Source of the DNA: Lachnospiraceae bacterium
GTDB taxonomy: Bacteria > Bacillota > Clostridia > Lachnospirales > Lachnospiraceae
Direction: 5' to 3'
DNA length: 48,913 bases
NCBI GenBank assembly: GCA_024690885.1
Contig: JAILOI010000009.1
Span: 1 to 48,913 of the forward strand
A program made the translations under genes and the position numbers. How positions within the stretch are numbered: the first letter of the stretch is position 1; each line of letters begins with the position of its first letter. Below, in pieces: positions 9,705 to 17,826 of this stretch. Under the pieces are notes generated by a model that was given only the letters and a program-made list of their open reading frames with translations, made no database searches and was not told where the DNA came from.

Positions 9705-9879
9705 AATCTATTTCCTTTCCTATATATGATTCTTTTCACCCAGAATCGGGTGCAACCGGTTTTGTTAGCAGTAATACCTTTTTCCTTTTCAGACACCTCT
9801 ATTTGAACTGTCAAATCTTTTTCCTTTTTCGACTTTTCAGTCTTTTCCCTTTTGCTAACGAAACCGCTTGCTGATTCTA
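9705..9879 (-). promoter_or_regulatory. Structured 5' leader of argG (candidate cis-regulatory RNA)
   Basis: From the predicted start near 9879, the leader begins almost at once with AAGCGGTTTCGTTAGCA (9869-9853), which pairs with TGCTAACAAAACCGGTT (9770-9754): 15 of 17 identical positions, one mismatch being a wobble. This closes an 82-base purine-rich region containing small hairpins GACU-GAAA-AGUC and AUUUGA-CAGU-UCAAAU and repeated GAAAAAGGAAAAAG. After it comes CACCC-GATTCT-GGGTG and then the Shine-Dalgarno. I see no T-box GGUGGNACC bulge and no uridine-tailed terminator, so the mechanism is unknown. Confidence 0.5.
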
Positions 9880-9893
9880 TGCAATAATATACA
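9880..9893. promoter_or_regulatory. ARG-box-like site overlapping the argG -10 region
   Basis: TGCAATAATATACA resembles the ArgR operator core (inverted TGTAT...ATGCA type) and overlaps the -10 hexamer and probable start point of argG. Occupancy by the arginine repressor here would block RNA polymerase. The assignment is by resemblance only. Confidence 0.45.
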
Positions 9894-9914
9894 ATATGAC
9901 TTTCCGATGTGCAA
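9886..9914 (-). promoter_or_regulatory. argG sigma-A promoter
   Basis: On the minus strand, TTGCAC (9914-9909) and TATATT (9891-9886) are separated by exactly 17 bases. A start point near 9879 would place the long leader stem at the very 5' end of the transcript. Confidence 0.65.
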
Positions 9915-9993
9915 GTAGAAAATATTCACAATAAAACTTTTTAATTACGGGTTAATCATGTGAGATATGCTCTTGCATATGTGTTTTTATGAA

Positions 9994-10029
9994 TGTATAA
10001 TTATGCAATAAAAATGATTATAATATTCA
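9994..10029. promoter_or_regulatory. Tandem ARG-box-like operators upstream of argC
   Basis: TGTATAATTATGCA (9994-10007) is a near-perfect palindrome, and TGATTATAATATTCA (10015-10029) is a second AT-rich inverted site. Their centres are about 21 bases apart, two helical turns, which matches the known tandem arrangement of ARG boxes bound by the ArgR hexamer. They lie just upstream of the putative argC promoter. Confidence 0.5.
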
Positions 10030-10037
10030 CGGACTAA

Positions 10038-10065
10038 TGTCAGGCAACTTGGTGTATATTATAAT
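10038..10065 (+). promoter_or_regulatory. Putative promoter of the argC operon
   Basis: A perfect TATAAT lies at 10060-10065; the best -35 is TGTCAG (10038-10043), weak, with 16 bases of spacing. The start would be near 10072, leaving a leader of about 70 bases before argC. The ARG-box-like palindromes immediately upstream support control by ArgR. Confidence 0.5.
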
Positions 10066-10142
10066 ATGAATGAATGCAGATTCAGAAATGCCACAATCAT
10101 GGGATTTGTGTGGCCAAGAACTGGATTGGATGGAGGATATGT

Positions 10143-11210
10143 ATGATAAAAGTAGGCATTGTAGGAGCTACCGGCTATGCAGGCGCAGAATTGGTACGGT
10201 TATTATTGGGACATAAGGAGGCCGAGATTGTTTGGTATGGTAGCAAGAGCTACGTGGATCAAAAATTTGCCGATGTTTATCGGAACTTCTTCCAATTAGT
10301 AGAAGATCCTTGTTTGGAGGATCAGTTAGAAGAGATGGCCAAGCAGGTGGATGTGATTTTTACCGCTACGCCACAGGGCTATCTGGCAAGCGTATTGACG
10401 GAGGACATCTTATCGAAGTGTAAGGTGATTGATTTATCTGCAGACTACCGCATCAAGGATGTGGCAACCTATGAGAAGTGGTACAATCTCGAACACAAAA
10501 GCCCGCAGTTTATTGAAGAAGCGGTTTATGGTTTGTGCGAAGTGAACCGGGAAGATATTAAGAAGGCCCGCCTCATTGCAAATCCGGGTTGCTTTACCAC
10601 CTGTTCCATTTTAACGGCTTATCCATTGGTGAAGGATGGCCTTATTGATCCGAATACCTTAATCATTGATGCCAAGAGTGGTACCAGTGGTGCAGGCCGT
10701 GGTGCGAAACAGCAGAACCTCTTCTGCGAAGTGAATGAAAGTATGAAGGCATATGGTGTCACCACCCATCGTCACACGCCGGAAATCGAGGAACAGCTGG
10801 GATATGCCTGCGGGAAGGAGATTCTTGTAAACTTCACTCCGCATTTGGCACCGATGAATCGCGGTATTTTGGCAACGGAGTATGCATCCCTCTGCCAGGT
10901 GACTTTGCCGGATGGTAGCGTGGGTTATCCAACGGAAGAGATGATTCGAGCTTCTTATAAGAAGTATTATGACCAGGAGTTCTTTGTGCGTGTATTGGAT
11001 GGAGATACCCCTCCGGAAACCAAGTGGGTGGAAGGAAGCAACTTCGTGGATATCAATTTCAAGGTGGATGAACGTACCCATCGCGTGGTGATGATGGGCG
11101 CACTGGACAATTTGGTGAAGGGTGCTGCCGGACAGGCATTGCAGAACATGAATCTGTTGTTTGGATTGGATGAAAAAGAGGGATTGGCCATGGCGCCGAT
11201 GTTCCCATAA
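10143..11210 (+). CDS. argC: N-acetyl-gamma-glutamyl-phosphate reductase
   Basis: 355 aa. It reduces N-acetylglutamyl phosphate to the semialdehyde with NADPH. The N-terminal Rossmann motif VGIVGATGYAGAEL and the catalytic-cysteine motif NPGCFTT are clear. The track begins at 10074, but ATG 10143 has GGAGG 6 bases upstream and gives the usual family N-terminus (MIKVGIVGATG). First gene of an operon argC-GNAT-argJ-EAL-argB-argD. Confidence 0.97.
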   Translation: MIKVGIVGATGYAGAELVRLLLGHKEAEIVWYGSKSYVDQKFADVYRNFFQLVEDPCLEDQLEEMAKQVDVIFTATPQGYLASVLTEDILSKCKVIDLSADYRIKDVATYEKWYNLEHKSPQFIEEAVYGLCEVNREDIKKARLIANPGCFTTCSILTAYPLVKDGLIDPNTLIIDAKSGTSGAGRGAKQQNLFCEVNESMKAYGVTTHRHTPEIEEQLGYACGKEILVNFTPHLAPMNRGILATEYASLCQVTLPDGSVGYPTEEMIRASYKKYYDQEFFVRVLDGDTPPETKWVEGSNFVDINFKVDERTHRVVMMGALDNLVKGAAGQALQNMNLLFGLDEKEGLAMAPMFP

Positions 11211-11224
11211 AGGAAGTAAGGACC

Positions 11225-11686
11225 ATGAATCAAGTGGAATATAGCATACGGACAATGACAATGGCAGATTACGAGGGGGTACGCAAACTCTGGATGACCA
11301 TCCATGGATTTGGTATTCGAAGCATCGATGATTCCAAGGAAGGGGTGGAACGCTTTCTTCGCCGGAATCCAACCACCAGTGTGGTGGCGGTGGTGCAGGA
11401 TGAAATCGTAGGCTCCATTTTGTGCGGCCACGATGGACGTACCGGTTGTTTCTATCATGTATGTGTACGGGAAGATTTACGGCGCAGAGGAATCGGCAAA
11501 GCCATGGCAACTGCGGCGATGCTGGCACTACAGAAGGAATCGGTCAGCAAAGTGTCCTTGTTGGCATTTAAGAGCAATGCAGTGGGAAATCAGTTCTGGC
11601 ATGAGGAAGGCTGGACCATCCGAGATGATGTGTACACCTATGATTTTCCGTTGAATGAAGAAAATATTACAAGATTTAACAGCTAG
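11225..11686 (+). CDS. GNAT-family N-acetyltransferase within the arg operon
   Basis: 153 aa, one acetyltransferase domain. The acetyl-CoA pyrophosphate-binding motif is REDLRRRGIGKAM (R-x-x-G-x-G type), followed by SNAVGNQFWHEEGW, typical of GNATs. It lies 14 bases after argC and just ahead of argJ. Its place in the pathway suggests a role in acetylglutamate supply or control, but GNATs have diverse substrates and ArgJ may already make acetylglutamate, so the substrate is left open. Confidence 0.85.
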   Translation: MNQVEYSIRTMTMADYEGVRKLWMTIHGFGIRSIDDSKEGVERFLRRNPTTSVVAVVQDEIVGSILCGHDGRTGCFYHVCVREDLRRRGIGKAMATAAMLALQKESVSKVSLLAFKSNAVGNQFWHEEGWTIRDDVYTYDFPLNEENITRFNS

Positions 11687-11696
11687 AGGTAGAAGG

Positions 11697-12920
11697 ATGA
11701 AGATGATCACAGGCGGTGTAACCGCAGCAGAAGGATTTGCAGCAGCCAGCTGCGAAGCAAATATCAAATACAAGGGCCGGACAGATATGGCCATGGTATA
11801 CAGCAAAACACCATGTGTGTGCGCCGGAACCTTTACCACCAACGTGGTGAAGGCTGCTTGTGTGAAGTGGGATCAACAGGTGGTGGCCTCCAAGGAACCG
11901 ATGCAGGCCATCGTTATCAATTCCGGCATTGCCAATGCGGCAACCGGTGCCGAAGGCTTTGCTGCTTGTGAGGCAACTGCAAAGGCGGTGGAAAAAGCCT
12001 TAGGTGTACCGCATCAGCAGGTGGGTGTTGCGTCTACCGGTGTCATCGGCATGCAGCTTCCGGTGGAGAAGCTGGCTCATGGCGTTGCCGTTATGAGTAC
12101 CCAATTGGAGGAAAGTATCCAGGCTGGTACCGATGCATCCAAGGCAATTATGACAACGGATACGGTAAATAAGGAATTGGCAGTCACCGTGGAATTGGGT
12201 GGAAAGACAGTAACCTTAGGCGGTATGAGCAAGGGCAGTGGTATGATTCATCCCAATATGTGCACCATGCTGGCGTTCTTGACTACAGATGCAGCAATTT
12301 CCAAGGAACTTTTGCAGGAAGCAACCTCTCAGGTGGTTTCTGATACCTTCAATATGATTACGGTGGATGGAGATACCTCTACCAATGATACCTTGTTGAT
12401 TATGGCCAATGGCCTTGCCAAGAATCCGGAGATTACCGAGAAAAATGAGGACTATAACACCTTCGTGGAAGCCCTTCGATTTGTATGCGAAACCTTGGCA
12501 AAGAAGATGGCAGCCGATGGGGAAGGCGCCAGCAAGTTGTTTGAGGCCAAGGTGAAAAACGCCAAAAGCGTGGCGGATGCCAAGGTATTGGCTCGCGCCA
12601 TCGTAGGCTCTAATTTATCCAAGGCAGCCATCTTCGGATGTGATGCCAACTTCGGTCGATTCCTATGTGCCATGGGTTATTCCGGCGTCAGCTTCTGCGA
12701 GGAAGATGTGGAATTATTCTTTGAAAGCAGCGTAGGAAAACTTCAGGTGTTTGACCATGGAACACCGGTGGCGTTTGATGAGGAGATGGCACTTGCCATT
12801 ATGAAAGCAGATGCGGTTACCGTTCTTGTGGATATGCATGAAGGGGATGGAAATGCGACCGCTTGGGGCTGTGACTTAACGTACGATTATGTTAAAATAA
12901 ATGCAGATTATCGTTCATAA
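11697..12920 (+). CDS. argJ: Bifunctional glutamate N-acetyltransferase / ornithine acetyltransferase
   Basis: 407 aa. ArgJ moves the acetyl group from N-acetylornithine to glutamate (and in bifunctional forms makes acetylglutamate from acetyl-CoA). The precursor cleaves itself before a conserved Thr, which becomes the nucleophile; here the site is KGSGMIHPNMCTMLAF, so the residue before Thr is Cys rather than the common Ala. The track start at 11655 overlaps the GNAT gene; ATG 11697 is preferred because it follows AGAGGT at 6 bases and gives the family N-terminus (MITGGVTA). ATG 11703 is also possible. Confidence 0.95.
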   Translation: MKMITGGVTAAEGFAAASCEANIKYKGRTDMAMVYSKTPCVCAGTFTTNVVKAACVKWDQQVVASKEPMQAIVINSGIANAATGAEGFAACEATAKAVEKALGVPHQQVGVASTGVIGMQLPVEKLAHGVAVMSTQLEESIQAGTDASKAIMTTDTVNKELAVTVELGGKTVTLGGMSKGSGMIHPNMCTMLAFLTTDAAISKELLQEATSQVVSDTFNMITVDGDTSTNDTLLIMANGLAKNPEITEKNEDYNTFVEALRFVCETLAKKMAADGEGASKLFEAKVKNAKSVADAKVLARAIVGSNLSKAAIFGCDANFGRFLCAMGYSGVSFCEEDVELFFESSVGKLQVFDHGTPVAFDEEMALAIMKADAVTVLVDMHEGDGNATAWGCDLTYDYVKINADYRS

Positions 12921-12970
12921 CAATTGGAAGATATGGGTTTTTAAGTAGTCAGTTTTATAGGAGGGGGCTT

Positions 12971-14908
12971 ATGTTACGGGGTATAGCACAACTACTTGGT
13001 TTTCGGAAGAACTCAGCGTATGTGAATCGTTCCATTCAGGATATGAACATTCGAACATCGGTCTATATGGCAGTAATTACCATTGGATTCGAAGTGTACA
13101 TGTATTACTACATTCTGAAGAAGCGTTATTGGGAAATTGGGGTTCCTTTTGATGCATCGTTGTATTTCCAACAGACCAAAAACTATTTGATTTTATTGTT
13201 AACGGGCTTGATGCTGCTTCTGGTTGCATTGTTTTACCAGAAGAATAATCAGGCATGGCGGCGGATGGGCTATGTTGCAACCATTGCTTTTTCCGTCATC
13301 AGTTTGTATTTTGGATTTGTGGTGTCCTTTGATGATTATATGAATGGCAAGCAGATTCTGGCCTTTTTGACGATGTCCTTGTATGCGGCTTGTCTGCTCA
13401 TCTGGAGACCTTACATATCGATGATTATGTTGGCCGGTGTGTATTACTTCTTTTTCTCCACCATCAATGCGGCGGTGGAAGGTGGTATGCGAACCGGTGA
13501 CAAGGTGAATTTATTTACCTATTGGCTTGGACTTACGGTGGTGGTCATCAGTATTTATCACCAGCGCCGGGAAGTGGCAGAGAAGACGGAACATCTGGAA
13601 GCAGCAAACCGGAGACTTCAGAATATTGCAATTTATGATGAACTCACCCGTATCCACAATGCCTACTACTTCTATGAGGAAGCAGCAAAGATTTTCGCAG
13701 ATGCGGATATGGACTACCGGGATAAGCTCTATCTCTTTGTGAACCTAGAGAATTTTAAATACTACAACGACCGCTTTGGCTTTAAAGCCGGCAATGAATT
13801 TCTGGGGCGTGCGGCCCATATCATTGAGGAGGCCTTCCAAGGATCTCTGGTGGCCAGACAGTCCGACGATCACTTCTTGATTTTGACGGATGTGGTAGGT
13901 GCAGAGGAGCGCATTGAACAGATGCGCCGACAGATTGTGAATATGCAACATGAGGTACGCATCGGTGTGAAGTTTGGCATCTATTTTCCGGAAAGCAAGA
14001 CCATCGATCCTCAATATGCTGTGGACAAGGCGCGTTATGCCTGCTCTCTGACGAGGGATCGTTTTGACAAAGACTTGTGTATCTACGATGACAAGGTGGC
14101 CAATGGCTTCCGTCGTCGTCAATATATTGTAAATAACCTGCAGATGGCCATCGATGCCGGCTATATTCAACCGTTTTATCAGCCGGTGGTTTGGGCCAAG
14201 GACGGCTCCCTCTGCGGTTGTGAGGCGCTGGCACGTTGGATTGATCCAACCTATGGTTTCTTGTCTCCGGGAGATTTCATTCCGGTATTGGAAGACTATC
14301 GTGTGATTCATCAGTTGGATGCTTGCATCTTTGAGTGCGTATGCCGGGATTTGCGAAATGCAATGGATGAAGGACGGCCGGTGGTGCCGGTGTCCATCAA
14401 CTTCTCTCGTCTGGACTTTGAACTGATGGACGATGCGGTGCTTCTTCTGGAGAATCTGGTGGAGAAGTATCAAATCCCAAAGGATATGCTCCATGTGGAG
14501 ATTACGGAGAGTGCGATTTCCGATTGCCTGGATGGTATCCGCCAGGCCATGGATCGGTTGCATGACAGCGGCTATGCGTTGTGGCTGGATGATTTCGGCA
14601 GCGGTTATTCTTCCTTGAATACCCTGAAGGACTTCCAGTTCGATGTGATGAAAATTGATATGGCCTTTTTACATGGATTTGAGAACAACCCGAAGGCCAA
14701 GAGTTTGTTAAACTACGTGGTCAACCTTGCGGACAATATGGAGATGCGTTCCCTTACCGAAGGTGTGGAAACGGAGGAACAAGCAGAGTTCTTACGTGCC
14801 GCCGGTTGCGGCAGATTACAAGGCTATTTCTACGGAAAGCCTATGAGTATCTCGGAACTGCGAGATAGAATCAATGATGGAACCTATCGCGTTGCTGCGG
14901 AAATGTGA
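12971..14908 (+). CDS. Membrane-bound c-di-GMP phosphodiesterase, degenerate GGDEF plus EAL
   Basis: 645 aa. About six transmembrane helices occupy residues 30-195, followed by a short coiled linker. The GGDEF domain (about 215-370) is degenerate: the signature is SDDHF (298-302), so cyclase activity is not expected. The EAL domain (about 385-640) keeps its metal and catalytic residues: EAL 418-420, Asn477, Glu510, DDFGSGYSS with Asp540/541, Lys561 in KID, and TEGVE 596-600. It should therefore hydrolyse c-di-GMP. AGGAGGGGG gives a strong ribosome site. It sits between argJ and argB, and c-di-GMP is the expected ligand of the PelD-like protein at 24.5 kb. Confidence 0.9.
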   Translation: MLRGIAQLLGFRKNSAYVNRSIQDMNIRTSVYMAVITIGFEVYMYYYILKKRYWEIGVPFDASLYFQQTKNYLILLLTGLMLLLVALFYQKNNQAWRRMGYVATIAFSVISLYFGFVVSFDDYMNGKQILAFLTMSLYAACLLIWRPYISMIMLAGVYYFFFSTINAAVEGGMRTGDKVNLFTYWLGLTVVVISIYHQRREVAEKTEHLEAANRRLQNIAIYDELTRIHNAYYFYEEAAKIFADADMDYRDKLYLFVNLENFKYYNDRFGFKAGNEFLGRAAHIIEEAFQGSLVARQSDDHFLILTDVVGAEERIEQMRRQIVNMQHEVRIGVKFGIYFPESKTIDPQYAVDKARYACSLTRDRFDKDLCIYDDKVANGFRRRQYIVNNLQMAIDAGYIQPFYQPVVWAKDGSLCGCEALARWIDPTYGFLSPGDFIPVLEDYRVIHQLDACIFECVCRDLRNAMDEGRPVVPVSINFSRLDFELMDDAVLLLENLVEKYQIPKDMLHVEITESAISDCLDGIRQAMDRLHDSGYALWLDDFGSGYSSLNTLKDFQFDVMKIDMAFLHGFENNPKAKSLLNYVVNLADNMEMRSLTEGVETEEQAEFLRAAGCGRLQGYFYGKPMSISELRDRINDGTYRVAAEM

Positions 14909-14941
14909 TGGTTTTAATAAAAGGAAAAGAAGGAAAAAAGA

Positions 14942-15847
14942 ATGGCAACAGAGTCAATTGAACAGGTAATGGCAAAAGCGGAGGTATTGATTGAGGCCCT
15001 GCCTTATATCCAGCGCTTTAACCGCAAGATTATCGTTGTAAAATACGGCGGTAGTGCAATGCTGGATGAGGATTTGAAGAAAAGTGTCATCCAGGATGTC
15101 ACCCTCTTAAAACTGGTTGGTTTCAAACCGATTATCGTCCATGGCGGCGGCAAGGAAATCTCCAAGTGGGTTGGCAAAGTCGGTATGGAAGCACAGTTTG
15201 TCAACGGATTGCGTGTGACGGATGAAGCTACCATGGAAGTGGCTGAGATGGTACTGAACAAGGTGAATAAGTCACTGGTTTCTATGGTACAGGAGTTAGG
15301 TGTTGCTTCTGTCGGTATCAGTGGCAAGGACGGTGGCCTTCTGAAGGTACGTAAGAAATACTCCGATGGCCAGGATATCGGTTTCGTCGGTGAGGTAACC
15401 GAAGTGAATCCGAAGATTCTCCATGATTTGTTGGAGCGGGATTTCTTGCCAATTGTTTGCCCAACCGGTTTGGATGACGAATTCCATACCTATAACATCA
15501 ACGCAGATGATGCGGCTTGTGCAATTGCCAAGGCGGTCGCTGCAGAGAAGTTGGCGTTCCTGACCGATATCGAAGGTGTTTTGAAGGATCCTTCCGACAA
15601 GGGAACCTTGATTTCCGAACTGACCCTCTCTGAGGCCAGATCCCTCATTGAAGAAGGCTTTATCGGTGGTGGTATGTTGCCAAAACTGAACAATTGTATT
15701 GATGCCATTGAAGAGGGCGTTTCCAGAGTTCATATTTTGGACGGACGGATTGCCCACTGCCTCTTGTTGGAAATCTTCACCAATCGCGGAATCGGTACAG
15801 CAATTTTGAAAGACGAAGATACCAAGTTCTACAAGGGGGAGGTATAA
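14942..15847 (+). CDS. argB: N-acetylglutamate kinase
   Basis: 301 aa. It phosphorylates N-acetylglutamate with ATP. Amino-acid kinase motifs [19 protein letters not shown] and GGGMLPKL are present. The ~25-residue N-terminal helix ([20 protein letters not shown]) is the element that forms the hexamer in arginine-inhibited NAGKs, so feedback inhibition by arginine is likely (inference). It lies 33 bases after the EAL gene and 1 base before argD. Confidence 0.97.
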   Translation: MATESIEQVMAKAEVLIEALPYIQRFNRKIIVVKYGGSAMLDEDLKKSVIQDVTLLKLVGFKPIIVHGGGKEISKWVGKVGMEAQFVNGLRVTDEATMEVAEMVLNKVNKSLVSMVQELGVASVGISGKDGGLLKVRKKYSDGQDIGFVGEVTEVNPKILHDLLERDFLPIVCPTGLDDEFHTYNINADDAACAIAKAVAAEKLAFLTDIEGVLKDPSDKGTLISELTLSEARSLIEEGFIGGGMLPKLNNCIDAIEEGVSRVHILDGRIAHCLLLEIFTNRGIGTAILKDEDTKFYKGEV

Positions 15848-15848
15848 G

Positions 15849-17057
15849 ATGACAAAGCAAGACTATATCAATCAGGCGGAAGAACACCTATTCCATGTGT
15901 ACAACCGGTTTCCGGTGGTGTTTGACCACGGCATGGGCACTTATCTGTATGATACAGATGGCAAGGAGTATCTGGACTTCGCATCCGGAATCGGTGTTAT
16001 GGCCTTCGGCTATGGCAACGCAGCCTATGAGCAGGCGTTAAATGCCCAGATTGCAAAGCTGTTACACACCTCCAATCTGTATTATCATCCGGCGCTGGTG
16101 GAAGCCGGCACCAAGTTGTGTCGCGTCGCTCAGATGGACAAGGCATTCTTTACCAACAGTGGTGCGGAAGCCATCGAGGGTGCCATCAAAGTTGCCAAGA
16201 AGTACGCCTTCCTTCGGGATGGATTTGCCGGACATGAAGTGATTGCCATGGAGCATTCCTTCCACGGACGTACGGTGGGTGCGTTATCTGTGACCGGAAC
16301 GGATCACTATCGGGAACCGTTCTATCCATTGATGGATGGCGTAAAGTTTGCCACCTTCAATGATTTGGACAGCGTGAAGCGTCAGGTGACCGACAAGACC
16401 TGTGCCATTATTTTAGAACCATTGCAGGGGGAGGGCGGTATCTATCCTGCCACCAATGAATTCATGGAAGGCTTACGCAGTCTCTGTGATGAGAAGGATA
16501 TCCTGTTGATTTTCGATGAGATCCAGTGTGGTATGGGACGTACCGGTGCCATGTATACCTGGCAGCACTATGGGGTACGACCGGATGTGATGACCACGGC
16601 TAAGGCTTTGGGCGGCGGCGTTCCGGTGGGCGCATTCCTTTTAACTGATCGGGTGGCGAAAGCGTCCTTGGTACCGGGGGATCACGGAACCACCTATGGT
16701 GGAAATCCGTTGGTATGTGCTGCCGTTGCCAAGTCCATTGATTTAATGGAAGAGTTGCAGTTGCCGGCACATGTAACGGAACTTACCGGTTACTTTGAAG
16801 AGAAGTTGGAACACTTTACCCAGAAGTATGACTTCGTTAAGGGGTATCGTGGTATGGGCTTTATGCAGGGCTTGTTGATAGACGAAAGCATCCCGGTGGG
16901 CTCCATCGTATCCAAGGCGTTAGAGGAAGGCTTGGTGGTACTTTCTGCCGGCGGCAATGTACTTCGTATGTTACCTCCGCTGGTGATGGAGAAGGAGGGC
17001 TTCGATGAGATGGAAGCGCGCCTTACACGGGTATTGGATGCCTTTACAACAGAATAA
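15849..17057 (+). CDS. argD: Acetylornithine aminotransferase
   Basis: 402 aa class III PLP-dependent aminotransferase. It converts N-acetylglutamate semialdehyde to N-acetylornithine using glutamate. The PLP-binding region IFDEIQCGMGRTG and the Schiff-base Lys in TTAKALGGGVPVGA are clear, with the upstream NSGAEAIEGAIK motif. The start follows GGGGAGG; the preceding stop is 1 base away. Last recognised gene of the arg operon; I see no clear terminator after it. Confidence 0.96.
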   Translation: MTKQDYINQAEEHLFHVYNRFPVVFDHGMGTYLYDTDGKEYLDFASGIGVMAFGYGNAAYEQALNAQIAKLLHTSNLYYHPALVEAGTKLCRVAQMDKAFFTNSGAEAIEGAIKVAKKYAFLRDGFAGHEVIAMEHSFHGRTVGALSVTGTDHYREPFYPLMDGVKFATFNDLDSVKRQVTDKTCAIILEPLQGEGGIYPATNEFMEGLRSLCDEKDILLIFDEIQCGMGRTGAMYTWQHYGVRPDVMTTAKALGGGVPVGAFLLTDRVAKASLVPGDHGTTYGGNPLVCAAVAKSIDLMEELQLPAHVTELTGYFEEKLEHFTQKYDFVKGYRGMGFMQGLLIDESIPVGSIVSKALEEGLVVLSAGGNVLRMLPPLVMEKEGFDEMEARLTRVLDAFTTE

Positions 17058-17108
17058 TTCTCGGGTGCAATCAGAGGTTTCGGAGGCAAGACAAAGTGGG
17101 AAACTATC

Positions 17109-17137
17109 TTGTAATCTTTCGGAAATTTCGATACAAT
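17109..17137 (+). promoter_or_regulatory. comEA promoter
   Basis: TTGTAA (17109-17114) and TACAAT (17132-17137) are separated by exactly 17 bases. Start near 17144, 45 bases before the comEA ATG. Confidence 0.7.
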
Positions 17138-17155
17138 AGAGCCGAGGTAGTCAGG

Positions 17156-17182
17156 ACTCCTTTCAAACCTTTTGGAAGGAGT
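17156..17182 (+). promoter_or_regulatory. Hairpin that includes the comEA ribosome-binding site
   Basis: ACTCCTTTC (17156-17164) can pair with GGAAGGAGT (17174-17182) around a 9-base loop. The right arm is the comEA Shine-Dalgarno itself. GCTTTTT follows, so the structure could act as an attenuator or as a shutter on translation. Confidence 0.5.
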
Positions 17183-17189
17183 GCTTTTT

Positions 17190-17795
17190 ATGAAAAAAAG
17201 AATACAAAAATCCCTGATTTTTATGGCAATATCCCTGTTTGGATGGAGTGTATCCGCTTGCGGGAATGCCTCCTATTTTGAATCCACCAACCGGTTGGAG
17301 GAGGCGTCTGTGGAGGAAGCTTCGACGGAAGAAGCAAGTGCTTCGGAAGCGGATAACCGAAACACCCAAACGGATGAAATCGTTGTCCAGGTGGCGGGTG
17401 CAGTGGCATCTCCCGGGGTCTTTCACTTGGCACAGGATGCGCGGGTTTACGAGGCGATTGATTGTGCAGGTGGCGTTACCGAGGATGCATACATGGTGGA
17501 ATTAAACCAGGCAGCCAAGGTGGAAGACGGACAGATGATTTACATCTACACGTCGAAGGAACACGAACAGATGGCAGCAGAAGTGGCCGAGGAAGCGGAT
17601 TCCAGAGTGGACTTAAACACTGCGGATGCTGCGACGCTGACCACACTGCCGGGTATCGGAGAAGCCAAGGCAAATCAGATTATTGCTTACCGGGAAGAAC
17701 ACGGAAGATTTGAAAGCCCGGAGGATATTATGAATATCCAAGGCATCAAAGAAGGTGTATATAACCAGATCAAGGATTTGGTAGTAACCAGATAA
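17190..17795 (+). CDS. comEA: ComEA-like DNA-uptake receptor, lipoprotein form
   Basis: 201 aa. A signal sequence ends in a lipobox-like SVSAC, then an acidic Ala/Ser/Glu linker, an SLBB domain (VQVAGAVASPGVF ... about residues 65-120) and a C-terminal double helix-hairpin-helix DNA-binding domain (VDLNTADAATLTTLPGIGEAKA). ComEA binds double-stranded DNA outside the membrane during natural transformation. ATG 17190 is chosen because GGAAGGAG lies 8 bases upstream. It differs from classical ComEA in being anchored probably by lipid rather than by a transmembrane helix. Its partner comEC lies 3.1 kb downstream. Confidence 0.9.
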   Translation: MKKRIQKSLIFMAISLFGWSVSACGNASYFESTNRLEEASVEEASTEEASASEADNRNTQTDEIVVQVAGAVASPGVFHLAQDARVYEAIDCAGGVTEDAYMVELNQAAKVEDGQMIYIYTSKEHEQMAAEVAEEADSRVDLNTADAATLTTLPGIGEAKANQIIAYREEHGRFESPEDIMNIQGIKEGVYNQIKDLVVTR

Positions 17796-17826
17796 CATAT
17801 AGAATTGTTGTGGGATAAGGATAATT

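Noticed and set aside
9705-10142. T-box or known arginine riboswitch upstream of argG/argC
   Set aside because: No T-box AGGGUGGNACCGCG-type sequence or terminator/antiterminator pair with U-run was seen.
10659-11528. 289-aa minus-strand ORF
   Set aside because: Opposite strand of argC and the GNAT gene; composition (many Cys, His, Trp) is that of a shadow frame.
13745-14563. 272-aa minus-strand ORF
   Set aside because: Shadow of the EAL gene, which has all catalytic motifs in the plus frame.
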